Positions 44,101-53,006 of a stretch of 64,000 nucleotides of DNA are shown here, piece after piece. Location: contig JAXLTL010000005.1 of assembly GCA_046330075.1 (NCBI GenBank), forward strand, positions 62,001 through 126,000, written 5' to 3'. This DNA is from JAJTFW01 sp046330075. GTDB lineage: Bacteria > Bacteroidota > Bacteroidia > AKYH767-A > OLB10. The notes beneath the pieces are model-generated. The model did no database searches and was not told where the DNA came from. It saw nothing but the letters and a program-made list of their open reading frames with translations. Numbering within the stretch: position 1 is the first letter of the stretch; every line of letters begins with the position of its first letter. A program made the position numbers and the translations under genes.

Positions 44101-47100
44101 AAGGTTACTGCAGTCGCATCCAGGTTACCGGCATTGTTCACCAGATCGATGTATTTTCCGCTCACACCGGTGAAGGTGAGATCAGAAAGTGCAAGCACTG
44201 AAGAAGAAGCATTCTCAACAGATAAACCGGTTGTTGCATTGGAAACGCTTACACCGGAACCGATGCTGAGTTGTACGTTGGCATGTGTACTCAGTACATT
44301 GTCGAGTACACGGATACCGGTAGTGACATTGCTGATTGTTACACCGGAGAGTGTAGCGTGTCCGCCATCACCTGCATCGGAATTATAACCATCATAGTTG
44401 TTCACAAACACACCGGTAGTTACATTGGTGATGTTGCCACCACTCAGTGCTGAAGGAGAAACGTTTTTCACATTCCACACCTGTAACCCGATCGGGTTGT
44501 ACGTGATTCCGCTACCGTCAACATTGTTTCCGCTGGCAGTATTGGCAACGGATTGAGATGACATGAGGATACCATCCCAGCGTGTTTCCCAGGCACCTGC
44601 AGCTACACCGGTGATGGTGTTGTTGCTGAGTGTATATCCTGAAGCAGCGCTGTAGAACAGATTATGGAAGATACCACGGCGACGAACACTCATGGTGTTG
44701 TTGCTGATCATCTGGTAAGCTGTGCTTCCCGGATTGGCCTGTGAGTAGTTACCGGTTTGAACACCGATACGTACGTTGGTCATTACGTTGTTGGTAACGG
44801 CCGCATACTGGTTGTTGTAGAGCAATACACCTCCACCCCAGTAATCAGCACCTGAACCGGCATCGTAAGTACCCATGTCGGTGATCAGGTTATCATCAAT
44901 CACGTGACCGCTGGTAGCCGGAGAACTGTAAGAAGCACCGAAGAGCGTTACTCCGAAGAAAGAGTATTGTGTGATGATATTGTGGCTGATGTTCAGATTG
45001 CTTCTGTTATCAGTGTATACTGAAATCGCATCTGATGCATCCTGGTCGCTGCCATTCAATCCATATCCGCTGGTCAAACCGGGGTTGTCACCGTCAAGTT
45101 TGAAACCGTCGAATACAACATTGCTGGCCTGAATCTCAACGTTGATACCACTTAAGATATCAGAAGTGGAAGGATGCAGAACTGATTCAGCCACACGTGT
45201 TCCGGTGTTCGGAGAGATACCGTAGTTATGACCTTTTACAGTGAGTGATTTGTTCACCACGATATTTTCATTGTAAGTACCTGCATCTACCCAGATGGTG
45301 CTGCCCGGCTGTGCAATGGAAATAGCATAGTTGATATCACGGAATGGTGCAGATGACGTACCTGCATTAGCGTTATTACCTGCAGCAGTAGTATAAGAAT
45401 CACCGCCGAGGTTGTTATCGTTTACGTACAGGTTGGTACCGTATACAATCAGATTAGTGGTTGCCGAAGCAGTACATCCGTTTGCATCGATTACGTTTAC
45501 AGTATACGTTCCGTTGTCGCTAACAAGGGCAGAAGAAATGGTAGGATCTTCAACAGAAGAATTTACCATGCTTGCGCCCGGTGTCCAGCTGTAGCTGTAT
45601 GGAGCAGTTCCGCCGGCCGGAGTACTGTTGAAGTTCACAGCAGTACCTGCATATACCGGTGAATTGCTGGCTGCACTAACTGTAAGTACAGCAGGTTCAG
45701 TGATGGTATAGTTCGCAGTTGCTGTTGTTCCGAATCCATCTGTCACAACAACAGTGTAGGTACCTGCTGAAAGACCAGTCACATCTTCTGTAATGGCACC
45801 ACCGGTCCAGCTATATGAATAGCTGCCGTTACCACCGCTAACAGAGATATCAAGTGCACCGGTTGCATTACCGTTACAATCTACATTGGTTTGATTGGCA
45901 AGAGTGATCACAAGCGGTGAACCCAGACATGAGCTGCCAACAGGCTGGAAGCCGTTGCTGGCACTGTTGTCAGTACCGTTTACCAGCCAGGTCACGAAGT
46001 CGATATTGGCTGATGCCGGTCCGAGAATGTTTGGCTGACCACCCGGAGCAACAGCTGTACCACCGAAGAGCACAGGAATCTGTGCTGCATAACCGGGTTC
46101 AGTGCTGTTGGAGGTGCTGGTGACAGGAGCAGAAGTTGCACCATACCAGTTACACTCGAAGTTTTTCATATTGGTTCCCGGAGTCGGCAATGAACCGCCA
46201 GACTGACGATCTACTACATCGCCATACCAGTTACCGCTGATGTTGTTATTGTTGAACGTACTGTTGGCAGCTGTCTGAACCGGACTATTGGTTCCACCAC
46301 TACCATCCAGGAAGAGTACACCTGCTGTCCAGTTGTTGGTGATGAAGTTTTCAGAAACATTGGTGTTATCCGTCTGATTTCTGAAGATCATACCGGTACG
46401 GTTGTTATCGATAATGTTGTTATGGATATTGTTTCCATTGCTGTTATTGATATCTACACCGGTACGGTTTCCGAAGATGTAACAGTTACGAACTTCGCCA
46501 TAAACAGTTTGTCCCTGAACTGCAACACCGGCAGTATTAAGTCCGCTGTTGTTCCAGTCAGTTACGTTGTTACCCTGACGGGTGATGGTGAAGCCATCAA
46601 TCAGCACACCGGCAGCACCAATGCGCATAGTGGCAGCATCACCGCCAATTGCACCGCTTACTGTAGTTGTTGCGTATCCTGCACCCAATACAGATACAGC
46701 TTTGTTTACGTTTACATCTTCAACATACGTACCGCTTAATACATCGATGATGTTCGAAGCTGAACTCTGATCCACTGCATCCTGAATTTTCATGGTAGGA
46801 GCAACAGTCCAGTGTCCGGTTTCGTAATCACGGATCGTGGTGTTGGTCCAGTTACCGGGAGCAACCTGTGCTACCAGGAACTGAGCAGTAGAAATCGCAG
46901 TAGCTTGTCCTGCAACAATCGCGTAGTTTTTGAGGTTGTCAATTACACGTTTGCTGTATACTACCTGATTGAAGGAAGCAGGAACACGAACAGCAGCACC
47001 ACCATTGTAGAGTGCATCTGTCATGTCAGTAGTGCTGATTGAAGCAGTACCTGTTCCGGGCTGTACGTTGATAGCACCAGTTCCAGAGCTCAGACTGAGT

Positions 47101-50100
47101 GTTCCCTGGAATTCGATGTTGGAAGGATTGGTTCCGCTGTTAGCCGGCCATTCCAGAATACCTGCATCTCCCCACGCGTTGCCGCTGGTGGTAAGACCAT
47201 TGATGGTAATGCCTGAGCTGGCTCCTGAAATTGCTAAACCGAATCCGGCTACTGTATTGGTAGCGGTAAGGTTAGTGAAGGTAGAGTTGCTCAGTCCGTT
47301 GAAGTTGAACGGTGTTCTTCTTGTTCCATTCGCATTGATGTTGGTCAATGTGAGGTTGCTGGTTCCAAGTGTATTGATGATCGGATAACCACCGGTAGCA
47401 TTGTAGCCGCTGATGGTGAAGTCCTGCAGGGTAATACCGTTTGCATTGGTATTGATACCCCAGCTGGTTCCACCGATCGCACTTACATCAATGGTAGTGA
47501 GCGAAGTGCCCGCACCGATTACCGCGATGTTACTGTTGATGTAAAGCGTAGTTGACTGAGGATAGGATCCTGCATCAACATGAATGGTTTGTCCGCCTGT
47601 AGCAACTGAGAGCGCTTTCGCGATGGTAGCATAGGGAGAACATTTTGAACCGTCACCGGTAGCATCGTTACCTGCTGCGTAAGTGAATACGTCGCCGGCG
47701 AGGCTTCCGTCGTTAACATAAATATTGGAAGGATCTGCAACAACAATGTCAAAGCTGCAGCTGTTGGTCAGGTTGGATGAATCCGTTACTGTCCAGGTTA
47801 CTGTTGTTGTTCCTTTGTTGATCGCTACACCTGCCAGACTGCTGCCGGAGCCGGTTGTTGCTCCGCTCAGTACATAACTGATCGAGATGTTTCCGCAATT
47901 GTCAGCATAAGATACCGGATTGAATTCAGTACCTGATACAGTGTAATAACACTGGTTCAGATCCACGTTTCTGTTCTGCGGTGTGCCAACACAGGAAATG
48001 ACCGGTGCTTCGTTGTCTGTTACAGTAACTGTGAATGATTCAACATCATCCGGCGTACAGCCGTTGCTGGCCGTAAGTGTTACAGTTGTTACCCCTTTGT
48101 TGAAAGATGAACCGCTGCCACTGCCGGATCCGCTGCCGGTTGTTGCTCCGCTGAATGAATAGCTGAGTGACGCTACTGGTGTTCCGCCTGCAACAGCCGT
48201 ATAGCTTACTGTATTGGAGCAGGAACCCGGAGCTGTATTCACTGACTGATTGCCAGGGTTAGTTACCGTTGGCAACGAGTTGGTGGTTCCGATGGTGGCG
48301 CCGGTATTGAAAGAGCAACCATTGTTATCCAGTACAGTGATTACATATGAATTGGCAACCAGACCTGTGATGGTTCCTGTATAAGGTGTGGCAGGACCAC
48401 CATTAAGGCTGTAAGAGTAAGGAGCAACGCCTCCGCTGATGGTCAGCGAAATGGTTCCTGTTGCATCTCCCGGACAGGTTACGTTCGTTGCTGTTGCTGA
48501 AGCAGAAACTGCTACAGGTTCAGTAAGTGTAACGCTGTAGATAATGCTGCAGGGGCCATCAGTGATCGTTACATTGTAAGTACCGGCTACGAGACCTGAA
48601 GGATCTTCTGCTGAAGATGAAAATCCGTTCGGGCCTGTCCAGCTGTACGTCAGTGCACCTGCATTATTGTTAACAGCTAAATCAATATAACCATCATTGG
48701 CTCCGTAACAGGAAATATTATATCCGTTGAAACCTGAAGCTGTATGATTTGCAGAAAGCTGTTGAATGATTACATCAAAAGAACAGGTACTTACATTGCT
48801 GGAAGCATCTGTGAAGGTATAGGTAACCGTAGTTGTACCTACCGGGAAAACATCTCCCGGATTATGAGTACTGCTTACTGTAACCGGGCCGCAGTTATCC
48901 ACGGCAGTAGGAGGAGTCCAGCTTACCGGACCACTGCAACTGCGGGGTTGAATAATATCGGAAGGACAACCTGAAACAACAGGAGCGTCATCATCAGAGA
49001 TCGTGATATCATAGTTGAAGTTGGTAGTGTTACTGCCACCATCTGTCACCGTCCATGCTACATTGGTAACACCATGGTTGAACACAACGCCATCCAGCGA
49101 AGAAGAACCACTGCCGGTAGTAGCACCGGTCAGCACGTAGGTCATCGAAGAGATATAACAGTTGTCGGTTACTGCAGGATCAAATTCGCCCATTGAAGCC
49201 GTATAGCTGCAGGCTGGAGCAGCAGTATTGGCAGAAGTAATGGCCGGAGCCGTATATGCCGGAGCCTGCTGGTCGTTTACAACAATGGTTTGTGTACAGG
49301 TAGAAACGTTACCACAGGCATCAGTGATTGTCCAGGTTACAACGGTTGTACCGATCGCGTAAATATCAGAAGCATCATCTGTTCCGTTGTAATCATTCAC
49401 GAGGGTAATCGGTGAAGTACAAACATTGGTAACAGTAGGAGGCGCAACAGTTACATAACCGCTGCACTCATCAATATCGTTTGCATAAGGAGAAGGGCTT
49501 GCACCACAAACAACGGTACCAACTGCGTAGTTGATATCAATGTTATCCATGGTAATAGCACCCGTTCCTGCATTGAATACAAATTTCAGGTCAGCCAGAT
49601 TGAGCGCCGGCGTAGTAGCCGCCATTTCGTCCAGTTGCTTACTGGTACCAATCCAGATATCCATTTTATCATTCGCAAGCGTTTCATTCGAGCCATTTGG
49701 CGCGAGATAGGTAATCGAAGAACCTGAGTTATTCAATACCCAGGTGATCGTTTGCGTTCCGCCAAACACGCCGGTAATGGTACCGGAAGTGAGGTTGCGT
49801 AACCGGAACTGATTGGTACCAACGAAGTCGATACCAAACCTGCCCCAGGTGGTAGTGTTAAGTTCAGGAGTGTTGGCAGCAGAGAATCCTTCGCCCACTT
49901 TGAACTGTGCTACGTTGTTGGTGCCGAGACCTGAGCAGGTAACACTCAGATCCATTTTGTACATCATCGTGCCGGGCACCGGACTCAGATCTGTTGATCT
50001 GGAGAATGTGCCTGACCCGCTGGTACGGTTGAACACCAACGCTCCACCCGGAACCGTAGCGGTAGTACCCGCTCCGGAGGTAAGAATGCTGTTGAACTTG

Positions 50101-50264
50101 TTAGCAGCTCCACCTGCATTCACGTACGAGGACAAACTCGTCCCTGACGAAAACGTCTGGTTAAAGAGCTGCGCGTAACCTGCACCGGTGGTGAGGCTTA
50201 GCACGCAGGCCAACAGGAGCCATAGGTACCCTGTTCGCCTTTTCAGCTTGTAGAATGGTTTCAT
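38160..50264 (-). CDS. Giant SprB-repeat/beta-helix adhesin (4034 residues) with T9SS sorting domain
   Basis: Started at 50264 (MKPFYKLKRRTGYLWLLLACVL, signal peptide ending GAGYAQ); a frame to 50396 adds 44 non-signal residues. Order: N-terminal beta-sandwich (about 34-265); HYR-type domains (about 265-510); two SprB repeats; further HYR-like domains; beta-helix 1 (about 855-1450); SprB; Ig-like; beta-helix 2 (about 1615-2100), matching that of the 3605-residue protein (DYWGGGVLLYNNQY, then RRRGIFHNL); beta-helix 3 (about 2105-2750); some 16 SprB-type repeats (about 2752-3930), ten of them 68-residue units with THTNVLCNGGSTGTATIT; and a T9SS domain from YPNPTAG to VMVE. SprB repeats are known from the gliding adhesin SprB of Flavobacterium, so surface adhesion or gliding is plausible but not shown. 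Confidence 0.9.
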   Translation of the reverse strand: MKPFYKLKRRTGYLWLLLACVLSLTTGAGYAQLFNQTFSSGTSLSSYVNAGGAANKFNSILTSGAGTTATVPGGALVFNRTSGSGTFSRSTDLSPVPGTMMYKMDLSVTCSGLGTNNVAQFKVGEGFSAANTPELNTTTWGRFGIDFVGTNQFRLRNLTSGTITGVFGGTQTITWVLNNSGSSITYLAPNGSNETLANDKMDIWIGTSKQLDEMAATTPALNLADLKFVFNAGTGAITMDNIDINYAVGTVVCGASPSPYANDIDECSGYVTVAPPTVTNVCTSPITLVNDYNGTDDASDIYAIGTTVVTWTITDACGNVSTCTQTIVVNDQQAPAYTAPAITSANTAAPACSYTASMGEFDPAVTDNCYISSMTYVLTGATTGSGSSSLDGVVFNHGVTNVAWTVTDGGSNTTNFNYDITISDDDAPVVSGCPSDIIQPRSCSGPVSWTPPTAVDNCGPVTVSSTHNPGDVFPVGTTTVTYTFTDASSNVSTCSFDVIIQQLSANHTASGFNGYNISCYGANDGYIDLAVNNNAGALTYSWTGPNGFSSSAEDPSGLVAGTYNVTITDGPCSIIYSVTLTEPVAVSASATATNVTCPGDATGTISLTISGGVAPYSYSLNGGPATPYTGTITGLVANSYVITVLDNNGCSFNTGATIGTTNSLPTVTNPGNQSVNTAPGSCSNTVSYTAVAGGTPVASLSYSFSGATTGSGSGSGSGSSFNKGVTTVTLTASNGCTPDDVESFTVTVTDNEAPVISCVGTPQNRNVDLNQCYYTVSGTEFNPVSYADNCGNISISYVLSGATTGSGSSLAGVAINKGTTTVTWTVTDSSNLTNSCSFDIVVADPSNIYVNDGSLAGDVFTYAAGNDATGDGSKCSPYATIAKALSVATGGQTIHVDAGSYPQSTTLYINSNIAVIGAGTSLTTIDVSAIGGTSWGINTNANGITLQDFTISGYNATGGYPIINTLGTSNLTLTNINANGTRRTPFNFNGLSNSTFTNLTATNTVAGFGLAISGASSGITINGLTTSGNAWGDAGILEWPANSGTNPSNIEFQGTLSLSSGTGAINVQPGTGTASISTTDMTDALYNGGAAVRVPASFNQVVYSKRVIDNLKNYAIVAGQATAISTAQFLVAQVAPGNWTNTTIRDYETGHWTVAPTMKIQDAVDQSSASNIIDVLSGTYVEDVNVNKAVSVLGAGYATTTVSGAIGGDAATMRIGAAGVLIDGFTITRQGNNVTDWNNSGLNTAGVAVQGQTVYGEVRNCYIFGNRTGVDINNSNGNNIHNNIIDNNRTGMIFRNQTDNTNVSENFITNNWTAGVLFLDGSGGTNSPVQTAANSTFNNNNISGNWYGDVVDRQSGGSLPTPGTNMKNFECNWYGATSAPVTSTSNSTEPGYAAQIPVLFGGTAVAPGGQPNILGPASANIDFVTWLVNGTDNSASNGFQPVGSSCLGSPLVITLANQTNVDCNGNATGALDISVSGGNGSYSYSWTGGAITEDVTGLSAGTYTVVVTDGFGTTATANYTITEPAVLTVSAASNSPVYAGTAVNFNSTPAGGTAPYSYSWTPGASMVNSSVEDPTISSALVSDNGTYTVNVIDANGCTASATTNLIVYGTNLYVNDNNLGGDSYTTAAGNNANAGTSSAPFRDINYAISIAQPGSTIWVDAGTYNENIVVNKSLTVKGHNYGISPNTGTRVAESVLHPSTSDILSGINVEIQASNVVFDGFKLDGDNPGLTSGYGLNGSDQDASDAISVYTDNRSNLNISHNIITQYSFFGVTLFGASYSSPATSGHVIDDNLITDMGTYDAGSGADYWGGGVLLYNNQYAAVTNNVMTNVRIGVQTGNYSQANPGSTAYQMISNNTMSVRRRGIFHNLFYSAASGYTLSNNTITGVAAGAWETRWDGILMSSQSVANTASGNNVDGSGITYNPIGLQVWNVKNVSPSALSGGNITNVTTGVFVNNYDGYNSDAGDGGHATLSGVTISNVTTGIRVLDNVLSTHANVQLSIGSGVSVSNATTGLSVENASSSVLALSDLTFTGVSGKYIDLVNNAGNLDATAVTFGGVTGATATLAQNFGIEDKINHKVDNSALGFVSVKANNDFVTLNSYVSPNTTPSIQRGIDAASNNYTVNVQAGNYGKEVASNRSVFGVGTYQFGLYIDKNNLTVRGYDASNAAITSPSSAAVEFTTGSTANFGPSGIFVQGNNVTLDGLKIGDNFDNSNVLYSNKSIEVIGDGFTMANCWLNTSSDEGAFYMGEWDPSHPIVTYTLNNNRFTNSLVSINNGAGQTGAVSGRAITNNTFDGFITPYLIGFRGWNGASPVQGWIVSPVGGAVVTGNTFNNTGVVNYVIARGNSGGYDNSQLNWADIWNLNTYGNHVVTLSDYNTFAVRTYNASGYTESRRITPYIQENESIGQSGDVVLVSAGTFNENVNVAHSVTLRGNNYGVACDGVRSSESVINGTLGGGTAAVSITANDVTVNGFTISNPNGSYGVQESGRSNINVSYNVITDVGNNTSGTGPSYGIQVESNAAASNVNFSNNCINNIRGGQSTPTAGSNGSAGGVAVNSSNSNFDITGLQVNNNYITNITACNTNGTGGKGAYGVIINVGASASGSGKAVNASVSGNTITNLSARWAHGIGLEGETPGATVSNNLIDNLSSATTDAIGVQVEQNDGVATVAINNNSFTNMSYAIANVNGLAYAQDSASANCNWYGSLNAGVIASKVAGKVKYSPWLTNGTDNQPTVMGFQPVGGACSGTPVSLSETHVNVSCNGAGDGSIDLTVAGGLAPFSYLWSNAAITEDLSALVPGTYVVTVTDANLSTATLSLTITEPAVLVASETHTNVLCNGGSTGTATITATGGTAPYTGTGTFTGLAQGNYSYTVTDANGCSSTVSVTITEPDVLVASETHTNVLCNGGSTGTATITVTGGTAPYTGTGTFSGLTAGTYSYTVTDANGCSSTVSVTITEPAVLVASETHNDVLCYGGSTGTATITATGGTAPYTGTGTFSGLTQGTYSYTVTDANGCSSTVSVTITQPTVLAASETHTNVLCNGGSTGTATITATGGTAPYAGTGTYTGLAAGTYSYTVIDVNGCTSIVSVTITEPDVLVASETHTNVLCNGGSTGRATITATGGTAPYTGTGTFTGLAQGTYSYTVTDANGCSSTVSVTITEPAVLVASEAHTNVLCNGGSTGTATITVTGGTAPYTGTGTFSGLTAGTYSYTVTDANGCVSTVGVTITEPAVLVASETHTNVLCAGGSTGTATITATGGTAPYTGTGTFTGLAAGTYSYTVTDANGCSSTVSVTITQPNVLIASETHTNVLCNGGSTGTATISATGGTAPYTGTGTFTGLAAGNYSYTVTDANGCISTVAVSITEPAVLVASETHTNVLCNGGSTGTATISVTGGTAPYTGTGTFTGLAQGTYSYTVTDANGCSSTVSVTITEPAVLVASETHTNVLCNGGSTGTATITVTGGTAPYTGTGTFSGLAAGTYSYTVTDANGCVSTVAVTITEPAALVASSGSQVNVSCNGGNNGSVVISATGGTAPYSGTGTFTGLAQGTYSYTVTDANGCSSTVSVTITEPTAVVASFMGTANVTCFGGNNGAATATGTGGTPGYTYLWNDASTSAIRGGLTAGTYTVTVTDANGCSATNQVTITEPTAISVGSSVTNVSCNGSSNGAITLSVSGGTPGYSYLWNGGQVTPNRTGLAAGTYTVTVTDNNGCTAVSAITVTQPNVLNASLASTNVTCNGAANGTITTTVTGGTNPYSYLWNGGQTTQNRSGLAPGNYTVTITDANGCSSVKSATITQPSVLNLSTSRTNVTCFGGNNGTANAAASGGTAPYTYFWTGPGGFTATTQSISGLTATIYTVVVTDANGCTKSTLVGITQPTSPVGGTFTNNPGSMTIAGTGGTPGYTYKWNTGSTSATISTVSGTTYTVTVTDSKGCRTTLTSPVAVRVAGVDPNAGLNVSVYPNPTAGQLNVEIAANEADMLRFTLRDVSGRIIFTDERIAAEGTNKLFFDLTGYAGGIYLLGVERNGVHEIIRVMVE
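39759..41798 (-). repeat. Array of ten 204-bp SprB-coding units
   Basis: Ten consecutive units, each exactly 204 bp (68 codons), run without gap from 41798 down to 39759. Unit boundaries fall at the VLVASETH codons. Units keep the core VLCNGGSTGTATIT...GGTAPYTGTGTF and differ at few positions. Flanking SprB repeats on both sides are diverged and of other lengths. Confidence 0.9.
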
Positions 50265-50960
50265 GTGATTATGGTTAATTGATTTTGTTGTTTTTGTTGA
50301 ACTTAAAGTGGTTGAATATTTTGATAAAATAATAGAGATGGGGAAGGCGTTACATCCACCTGTATCGTACTCTTCGTTTCTTCTTTCGGAAAACAATGAG
50401 AAAATCAGATGACGGAGTTAGCAGATATGCCGGAATGTTAACTGAATGGCCGGATTTGCTCTTGAGCAGCAAGGATAAAATGAGTGAATACCCCTGAGGT
50501 TTCCTGAGGGTAAAAACTGTATTTATTCCGGGAATAATCCCGAAAATAAATAGGGCGACTAAAAGCACTAAAACTGTATTCATAAAGCCGAAAAGCTTTT
50601 TGGTTGGTGAGATTGATTGTTTGGCTGATAAATGTATACACTCATTTTTCAACCGGTACGCAAATTACCATGCATTCGCATACGACACAAGTACTGTTAG
50701 TATCTATTGTGTGAAAAAATCATTAACCAGGTAGCTTAAAATCTGAATTTCAGCAATTTAAAATTAACTTGTTCAAACAATTGATATTGCTCAAACCGCC
50801 GTTTAATAAATAAACTTGCCGGTTTTTACAAAAAACCAAAATGGGTGGACGCATGGATTATGATGATTCTTTCATGTTTGACGGCTTTCCGGCTTTCTAT
50901 AAAAATAAAGAGGCGACCGTTTCCGATCGCCTCTTCATATGAAATATCTGTTAGTGTATT
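50265..50960. other. Long leader/intergenic region before the 4034-residue gene
   Basis: 696 bases with no convincing gene. A 100-codon minus-strand frame at 50350-50652 includes one hydrophobic stretch (NTVLVLLVALFIFGIIPGIN) but ends in a basic tail and overlaps another random frame, so I do not call it. A stem-loop at 50520-50552 pairs TATTTATT with AATAAATA and CGGGA with TCCCG around a loop of four; on the minus strand a short T-run follows. Two CCTGAGG copies lie at 50493-50509. No exact TAnnTTTG was found on the minus strand. Confidence 0.4.
50901..50935 (-). terminator. Intrinsic terminator after the 652-residue protein gene
   Basis: 7-bp GC-rich stem GAGGCGA/TCGCCTC (50910-50916, 50927-50933), extended by A-T pairs, with the A-run at 50901-50908 giving a T-run on the minus strand. 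Confidence 0.85.
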
Positions 50961-52919
50961 TTACTCTATGATAAGTCCTGACGTAAATACGTTCTCTTCA
51001 GTCTGTACCATTACCTGATACAGGCCATGCTGCAGATCAGCAATGGATAACTGAATTTTATTCTGACCTTCTGTCAGCGATGCATCTGTTACCATGATGC
51101 GGCGACCGGTTGCATCGGTTAGTGTAATCACCGCCGTGCCCGCATGCTCAACATACAATTCTACTGCAGTGCTTCCGCTGGCAGGATTGGGATATACCGA
51201 AAATCCGTTCTTCTCTGCATTCGCCAATCGTGGCGGACAAACAGCAAATGATGTGCTGTAACCGGATGATGTTTTCAGAGAGCTGCTTCCGCAGGCATTG
51301 TCGGATTTTACTTTAATGGCCATTCCGCTCAACTCGGTATTTCCCCATTTAAGTAGCAGTGATGAAGTGCCTTGTCCACCTTGTATCGTTGCTGACTGTG
51401 GATTCACCCAGGTATATCCTGTAGCTCCTGCAACCGGTGCTACGGAATACGTTTGAACAGAACCCGGACAATTCACCAGCGGACCGATTACTGCTGATGG
51501 AATGGCTGCAATCAGGGATACTTTATATGTACGTGCTGCACTGGTTCCGCAACCATTTACAGATGACACTGCAATGTTACCACCTGCAATTGCTCCGGTA
51601 TAATCCACCGTGATACTGTTAGTACCTGCGCCTGATGCAATGGTTGCACCTCCCGGTAATGTCCAGGCATATGAAGTTGCAGTTATTGATCCCGCTGTTG
51701 TATACGCCACTCCTGTTGCTCCGCAAAGTCCGCTGGATGGTCCGGTAATAACTCCCGGTGATGCTGGTGTGTTCCGGGCAATTACTTTCGTACGGATCGC
51801 ACTGGTTCCACAACCGTTTATAGCAACCACAGAAATAGTACCGCCTGTATATGCATTATCTACCAACACATTTACTGTATTGGTTCCTGCGCCGCTAATG
51901 ATTGTCATTCCTGCAGGGAAGGTCCATCCATAGGAAGTAGTCTTGGGAACAGGATTCACATAATACAGTACCGTTTCACCGGGACAGATTTTACCGGGAC
52001 CAAAAATGGAACCCGGACGACCCGGAATATAAATCTGGATATTTACATCCTTGCAGGAAGTGGCGGAGACGCAGCCATTGGACGCTGTAACACATACCAG
52101 ACCTTTAACACCACTGTGCGCGGCAGTGGTTGTCCAGTATCCTGTAAAGGTGTTCGTACCCTGTCCCTGTAACACCTGCATATTGGAAGGATAAGTCCAT
52201 GTATAAGAGGTAGCTCCGGGAACAGCAGGTACCGACCAGGTAGAATAACCATACGTCATCGGCACACATTGATCACCGGGGCCAGAAACAGGAGATACAG
52301 CAATGGAAAGGCCATCATCCGTAACGCCATTGCAATCGTCGTCAATACTGTTGCAGATCTCATCCGCTCCCGGATTAATACTGCTGTTCTGATCATCGCA
52401 ATCGGTAGAAGAAGTAACATAACCGAAGGGCATCACGCAATCCTGCACCGTTGAAGCAGGGTTACCGTATCCGTCACCATCCGCATCTTCATAGAACGTT
52501 GGCGGCGAAATCACATTGTCAATGGAACCGTCACAGTCATCATCGATGTTGTTACACACTTCTGTTGCTCCCGGATAAACCGTATTATCCAGGTCATCGC
52601 AGTCGGTGGCATCGGAAACATAGCCTGACGGAGGAGAACAAGCCTCTGTAGAAACAGAAGCATCACCATAACCGTCACCATCTGCATCCGCGAAAAAAAA
52701 CTGGAACGTTACTCCATCGTCAATGTTTCCGTCGCAGTTATCATCTATTCCATTACAATACTCAGTAGCGCCGGGATAGATCTGATCGTTGTAATCATCA
52801 CAATCCACTGTTGCATCATAGCCATCGTTGTCGTAGTCGATGGAGGTCTGGCTCCATCCTGCTAATGGAAGACTGAGCATGGCCAGCAGCAGTAACTTCC
52901 GGGTAACCGTTTTCATCAT
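50961..52919 (-). CDS. MopE-repeat/PKD-like surface protein with T9SS sorting domain
   Basis: 652 residues, a compact relative of the giants. Signal peptide MMKTVTRKLLLLAMLSLPLAGWSQ. It starts directly with an acidic stretch (DYDNDGYDATVDCDD) and three MopE-like putative metal-binding repeats (about 24-200; DADGDGYG and CN-x-IDD-x-CD cores). Five PKD-like repeats follow (about 205-560; SYTWTYPSNM, SYGWTFPAGM, SYAWTLPGGA and similar), then CPPRLANAE and the T9SS type A domain (about 570-652; YPNPAS to GLIIE). The PKD-like block plus C-terminus lines up repeat by repeat with the ends of the 2137- and 3605-residue proteins. Probable surface-attached, calcium-binding structural protein. Confidence 0.88.
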   Translation of the reverse strand: MMKTVTRKLLLLAMLSLPLAGWSQTSIDYDNDGYDATVDCDDYNDQIYPGATEYCNGIDDNCDGNIDDGVTFQFFFADADGDGYGDASVSTEACSPPSGYVSDATDCDDLDNTVYPGATEVCNNIDDDCDGSIDNVISPPTFYEDADGDGYGNPASTVQDCVMPFGYVTSSTDCDDQNSSINPGADEICNSIDDDCNGVTDDGLSIAVSPVSGPGDQCVPMTYGYSTWSVPAVPGATSYTWTYPSNMQVLQGQGTNTFTGYWTTTAAHSGVKGLVCVTASNGCVSATSCKDVNIQIYIPGRPGSIFGPGKICPGETVLYYVNPVPKTTSYGWTFPAGMTIISGAGTNTVNVLVDNAYTGGTISVVAINGCGTSAIRTKVIARNTPASPGVITGPSSGLCGATGVAYTTAGSITATSYAWTLPGGATIASGAGTNSITVDYTGAIAGGNIAVSSVNGCGTSAARTYKVSLIAAIPSAVIGPLVNCPGSVQTYSVAPVAGATGYTWVNPQSATIQGGQGTSSLLLKWGNTELSGMAIKVKSDNACGSSSLKTSSGYSTSFAVCPPRLANAEKNGFSVYPNPASGSTAVELYVEHAGTAVITLTDATGRRIMVTDASLTEGQNKIQLSIADLQHGLYQVMVQTEENVFTSGLIIE

Positions 52920-53006
52920 AGGTGTTTGGTTGATGTTTTAGACAAATAGGAGGTTAAAATAAAATAAATTTCAATACGGCAAACATTAATCTTCGCTCAT
53001 ATACCT

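Noticed and set aside
50350..50652. 100-codon minus-strand frame with one hydrophobic segment in the leader of the 4034-residue gene
   Set aside because: It overlaps a second random frame, lacks a promoter or neighbours, and ends in a basic tail; too weak to call a gene.
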